From contig JBJFGR010000037.1 in the NCBI GenBank assembly GCA_051892875.1, forward strand, positions 1 through 18,436: a stretch of 18,436 nucleotides of DNA, written 5' to 3'. Below, piece by piece: positions 15,521 through 18,436 of this stretch. The DNA is from JBJFGR01 sp051892875. GTDB taxonomy: Bacteria; Pseudomonadota; Gammaproteobacteria; Enterobacterales; Succinivibrionaceae. The notes under the pieces are model-generated. The model had not been told where the DNA came from and did no database searches. It saw only the letters and a program-made list of their open reading frames with translations. The position numbers and the translations under genes are program-made. Each line of letters starts with the position of its first letter. The first letter of the stretch is position 1.

Positions 15521-16582
15521 TCATGAATACAGCTTAACTAGTAACTGGTAAGCTGTATTTAATTTTATTAAATGAACCTTATCTTCTGCTGTTTGTCTAT
15601 GAATATCAGGATGGATCTGTTTTATTTTGGTATGGTATGACCTTCTTATGTCTTCCAAAGAAATATTGGGTATTTCTAAATTTGAAGGAACAACAAATCC
15701 TAACACTTTATATGCTTGAAGAAGATCTGAGGGTTTACACATTCCCCCTTTAAAAATAAATTTTCTTAAATTTTTATGTATCGAAAAATCATAAATAAAT
15801 TTAATATCAGCAGATGTTTTTAGTTCTTTTATATCTCCAACAGTTAGTGGATGAATTTTTTGTTCTTGTAATAATTTAGTTTTTATATTTTGAGCTTGAC
15901 TATGACCAAGTCTTTGGGCTTTATCTAAAAAATAGTGAATTCTTATATTTGACTTTTCAGATTCATGATTTCTTATATACCAATCTGACAACTGAATACA
16001 AGCTTCAGTATTATCATTCATCGCAGCAAATTCATACCAATATTTTGCTAAAAACTCATTCTTGGGTACAAATTTTCCAACACGATAAAAATGAGCCAAT
16101 TCTACTGCACATTTAGCACTTCCTGCTCTTGCCCCCTTTAAAAAATTATTAAAAGATTTTTCAAAGCTAATTGGCAATCCTCGACCTTTTAAGTATGATA
16201 TACCAATATCGTAACATTTTTGCGTGTATTCTAAATCGCATCTATTTGAATTTATAATTTTTGAAATTTTTTCATTAAGTTTTAAATCAATATCTACTAT
16301 TTTAAAATTATCTATATCTATCAATTCATCATCAATATTTTCCCCTTTTTTTAATTTACCCTTCCTTTCTTGTATCCGATGAATTATTTGACATTTAGTA
16401 ATTTGCCAAGCAGAAATAGCAATAGCAGCTGTTCCAAGAGCTTGAATATACTCTCCTCCTTGAAACATTACCCCTTGTGAACCTACTATCCCCAAACTAA
16501 GATATAAACTTGTATTGTAAAAATTATTTTTTTGAATTAATTCTAGTATTTTTTTTACATTCATAAATGTATTAATTTTCAT
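15521..16582 (-). CDS. Membrane-anchored Sel1-repeat protein with C-terminal J domain
   Basis: The 353-residue protein has three visible parts. Residues about 25-62 are hydrophobic (YLSLGIVGSQGVMF, YIQALGTAAIAISAWQI) and should form one or two membrane segments. Residues about 118-235 contain Sel1/TPR-like helical repeats (GISYLKGRGLPISFEKSFNN, AVELAHFYRVGKFVPKNE, KYWYEFAAMNDNTEACIQLS). Residues about 285-353 are a DnaJ-like domain with DIRRSYHTKIKQIHPDIHRQ: the HPD motif at 324-326 is what stimulates the DnaK ATPase. A membrane co-chaperone recruiting DnaK, with Sel1 repeats for partner binding, is a reasonable inference. J domains are usually N-terminal or, as in DjlA, C-terminal behind TerB, so the Sel1 combination is notable. 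No Shine-Dalgarno is seen before ATG 16582 or the alternative at 16564. It converges on dapE. Confidence 0.8.
   Translation of the reverse strand: MKINTFMNVKKILELIQKNNFYNTSLYLSLGIVGSQGVMFQGGEYIQALGTAAIAISAWQITKCQIIHRIQERKGKLKKGENIDDELIDIDNFKIVDIDLKLNEKISKIINSNRCDLEYTQKCYDIGISYLKGRGLPISFEKSFNNFLKGARAGSAKCAVELAHFYRVGKFVPKNEFLAKYWYEFAAMNDNTEACIQLSDWYIRNHESEKSNIRIHYFLDKAQRLGHSQAQNIKTKLLQEQKIHPLTVGDIKELKTSADIKFIYDFSIHKNLRKFIFKGGMCKPSDLLQAYKVLGFVVPSNLEIPNISLEDIRRSYHTKIKQIHPDIHRQTAEDKVHLIKLNTAYQLLVKLYS
15526..15568 (+). terminator. dapE terminator embedded in the convergent gene's last codons
   Basis: AATACAGCTTA (15526-15536) pairs perfectly with TAAGCTGTATT (15549-15559), with a 12-base loop and then a broken T-rich tail. 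The whole stem lies inside the final codons (TAYQLLVKLYS) of the minus-strand J-domain gene. Confidence 0.65.
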
Positions 16583-16693
16583 AAAAATTTAATGTAAATT
16601 TAATAAAAATATACAAAAAAAATTTATTTTCTCCCCAAAAAAGTGCAAAAATTGATTTTTTCAATATTTTTTCATTTTATTGATACAAAAACT

Positions 16694-16722
16694 TTGAAAT
16701 TAATCGAATTTATTAGTAAAAT
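16694..16722 (+). promoter_or_regulatory. Probable pykF promoter
   Basis: TTGAAA (16694-16699), 17-base spacer, TAAAAT (16717-16722): near-consensus sigma-70 at ideal spacing. It predicts a leader of about 75 bases, which carries GCAAATCGCAACAAAG-like sequence but no recognised operator. Confidence 0.6.
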
Positions 16723-16802
16723 TGCGACAAATTTTTTAGTTTTGTGCAAATCGCAACAAAGATTCACAAATTAATTCTTATCAACTGATATAGGATCATT
16801 AT

Positions 16803-18242
16803 ATGAAAAAAACAAAAATGGTATGTACAATCGGACCTAAATCCGAACCACGTGAAGTTTTACAAGAACTTCTTAATTCTGGAATGAATGTTATGCGTTT
16901 AAACTTCTCTCATGGTGACCACGAAGAACAAGGCGCTCGTATTACTACAATTGAAGCAATCATGAAAGAAACAGGTAAGATTTTTGCGGTTGTTTTAGAT
17001 ACTAAGGGTCCTGAAATTCGTACTGGTGAAGTACCTAACGACGGTGAAGTTGAATTAAAGAAAGGTCAAAAATTTATCGTTAGCACAAACTACACTACTC
17101 AATATGAAGGTGAAAACGACCCACGTTACACAACTAATGAACGTTGTTCAGTTAGCTATGCTGGCTTAGTTCAAGACATCGCTGTTGGTAACACAATTCT
17201 TATTGATGACGGTTTAATCGCTCTAAAGGTTTTAGAAAAGAATGCTGATCAAACTGAAGCTGTTTGTGAAGTATTAAACAACGCAATGTTAGGTAACAAG
17301 AAGGGTGTAAATTTACCAGGTGTTATCACTAACTTACCTGCTTTATCAGAAAAAGATAAGGGCGACTTAGTATTCGGTATCCAAAGAGGTGTTGATTTCA
17401 TCGCTGTTTCTTTCGTTCGTAAGAAGAAAGACGTTGAAGATGTTCGTAATTGGTTAGACATCAATGGCGGTCAAAGTGTTAAGATCATCTCTAAGATCGA
17501 AAACCAGGAAGGTTTAGATAACTTTGAAGACATCTTAGAAGCTTCAGATGGTATCATGGTTGCTCGTGGTGACTTAGGTGTTGAAATTCCACCTCAAGAA
17601 GTTATTATTGCTCAAAAGAGAATCATCCGTCGTTGTAACGAAGTTGGTAAGATCGTTGTTACTGCAACTCAGATGTTAGATTCTATGCAGAAGAACCCTC
17701 GCCCAACTCGTGCAGAAGCTGGTGACGTTGCAAACGCTATTTTCGACGGTACAGATGCAGTTATGCTTTCTGGTGAATCTGCTAAGGGTAAATATCCTCG
17801 CGAAGCTGTTAGAACAATGGCTTCAATCTGTGAACGTACTGACAGCTTAGTTGAACCACGTTTCTTAAATCAACCAGCTTCATTACACGTAACAGAAGCA
17901 GTTTGTAAGGGTGCTGTTGAAATTGCACAACACTTACAAGCTCCATTAATCATTGTAGCTACAGAACATGGTAAGTCAGCACGTGCAGTTCGTAAGTACT
18001 TCCCTACTTCAAATATTTTAGCTTTAACAACAAACATGAAGACTGCTCGTCAATTATGTATTGTTCGTGGTGTTACTCCAATGGTTGTTGACAATATCGA
18101 CTCTACAGACCATTTCTTCCGTTTAGGTAAGGAATTAGCTGTAACTTCTGGTTTAGCTAAGAAGGGTGATACTGTAGTTATGGTTTCAGGTGCTTTAGTT
18201 CCATCTGGTACCACAAATACTTCATCTGTTCATGTAATCTAA
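16803..18242 (+). CDS. pykF: Pyruvate kinase, PykF (type I) like
   Basis: Final glycolytic step: phosphoenolpyruvate plus ADP to pyruvate plus ATP, in the cytoplasm as a homotetramer. The 479 residues follow E. coli PykF (470) closely. MKKTKMVCTIGPK opens the barrel, Arg32 lies in MNVMRLNFSHG, and DTKGPEIRTG leads into the B domain. The catalytic Lys231 is in IISKIENQEGL, with the metal ligands in KIENQ and VARGDLGVEIP. TATQMLDSM and PRPTRAEAGDVANAI form the signature, and the C-terminal effector domain ends GALVPSGTTNTSSVHVI. The B domain carries about nine extra residues near 96-112 (TTQYEGENDPRY). The ribosome site is modest (AGGAT). Codon choice favours C-ending and AAG/CGT codons more than neighbouring genes, typical of a highly expressed gene rather than of transfer. 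A strong terminator follows. Confidence 0.97.
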   Translation: MKKTKMVCTIGPKSEPREVLQELLNSGMNVMRLNFSHGDHEEQGARITTIEAIMKETGKIFAVVLDTKGPEIRTGEVPNDGEVELKKGQKFIVSTNYTTQYEGENDPRYTTNERCSVSYAGLVQDIAVGNTILIDDGLIALKVLEKNADQTEAVCEVLNNAMLGNKKGVNLPGVITNLPALSEKDKGDLVFGIQRGVDFIAVSFVRKKKDVEDVRNWLDINGGQSVKIISKIENQEGLDNFEDILEASDGIMVARGDLGVEIPPQEVIIAQKRIIRRCNEVGKIVVTATQMLDSMQKNPRPTRAEAGDVANAIFDGTDAVMLSGESAKGKYPREAVRTMASICERTDSLVEPRFLNQPASLHVTEAVCKGAVEIAQHLQAPLIIVATEHGKSARAVRKYFPTSNILALTTNMKTARQLCIVRGVTPMVVDNIDSTDHFFRLGKELAVTSGLAKKGDTVVMVSGALVPSGTTNTSSVHVI

Positions 18243-18265
18243 TTACTGAATTGTTAAAAATTTTG

Positions 18266-18292
18266 AAAGGGGAGAATAACTCCCCTTTTTTT
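18266..18292 (+). terminator. Rho-independent terminator of pykF
   Basis: AAAGGGGAG, loop AATAA, CTCCCCTTT continuing into a T7 run; 23 bases after the stop. Confidence 0.95.
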
Positions 18293-18340
18293 ATCGTAAG
18301 TTACCTATAATCGTGAGTAATTAATAATATTTTTGGATCT

Positions 18341-18362
18341 TCGTGCATATGTGTGGGTAAAA
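18341..18362. repeat. 22-base repeat, copy 2 (partner 9734-9755)
   Basis: Exact 22-base match to 9734-9755 in the same orientation. Here the motif is flanked by GATCTTC on the left (overlapping its first bases) and GAAGAATC on the right, which can form a short stem of different sequence from copy 1. No downstream TTTTACCC partner is seen before the window ends, so the pseudoknot of copy 1 is not reproduced. Confidence 0.8.
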
Positions 18363-18436
18363 GAGAAGAATCATACATAATATTCCGCTAATTAGGATCT
18401 ATAAAAAACTATAAAATTATACAAATTGTTAATAAT

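Noticed and set aside
16740..16772. CRP or Cra operator in the pykF leader
   Set aside because: TGTGC and TCACA are too far apart for a CRP site and no Cra consensus is present.
9734..18362. The two 22-base motifs as ends of one 8.6-kb transposon
   Set aside because: They are in direct, not inverted, orientation and enclose only housekeeping genes with conserved order; no transposase or integrase lies between them.
1..18436. CRISPR array, tRNA or rRNA genes
   Set aside because: No regularly spaced repeats and no tRNA- or rRNA-like sequence were seen on either strand.

Overview
The window looks like chromosomal DNA of a low-GC gammaproteobacterium. The evidence is the set of genes and their order: pepN followed by a DUF2835 gene, pyrD followed by a zapC-like gene, proQ followed by prc, yciN next to dapE, and an FBP-type pyruvate kinase (PykF). 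These are gammaproteobacterial combinations, here in a very AT-rich background with long non-coding gaps. A host-associated lineage such as the Succinivibrionaceae would fit, but that placement is inference.

Layout. Bases 1-1063 hold a degraded accessory island: a broken DUF6273-type gene whose 3' end changes abruptly to about 56% GC, a 7-bp hairpin with a GAAA loop just after its stop, and the first ~38 codons of an Avd-like gene. This order and structure match the target end of a diversity-generating retroelement (DGR). No reverse transcriptase is visible. About 1 kb of very AT-rich DNA follows. On the minus strand come zapC (2101-2739), pyrD (2859-3884), a decayed spacer with an IS3-like transposase scrap (4367-4582), a DUF2835 gene (4745-4966) and pepN (4969-7620). 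A second relic-rich spacer precedes two plus-strand genes of unknown role (8503-8802; 8870-9616, zinc ribbon plus membrane segments). The minus-strand pair proQ (12151-12858) and prc (10026-12062) follows. Next is a plus-strand cluster: an unknown 222-aa protein, yciN and dapE (13401-15495). Convergent to it is a membrane-anchored Sel1-repeat/J-domain protein (15521-16582). The window ends with pykF (16803-18242) and its terminator.

How it fits together. The conserved genes are housekeeping: pyrimidine synthesis (pyrD), division (zapC), peptide degradation (pepN, prc), RNA-binding regulation (proQ), lysine/peptidoglycan precursor synthesis (dapE) and glycolysis (pykF). The unusual material lies between them: the DGR relic, a 22-base motif repeated exactly at 9734 and 18341 (the first copy inside a possible pseudoknot), a second dispersed repeat at 4601 and 8045, a terminator-like stem placed directly before the zapC start, and perfect palindromes at the pyrD and proQ promoters. 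No tRNA, rRNA or CRISPR array was seen.
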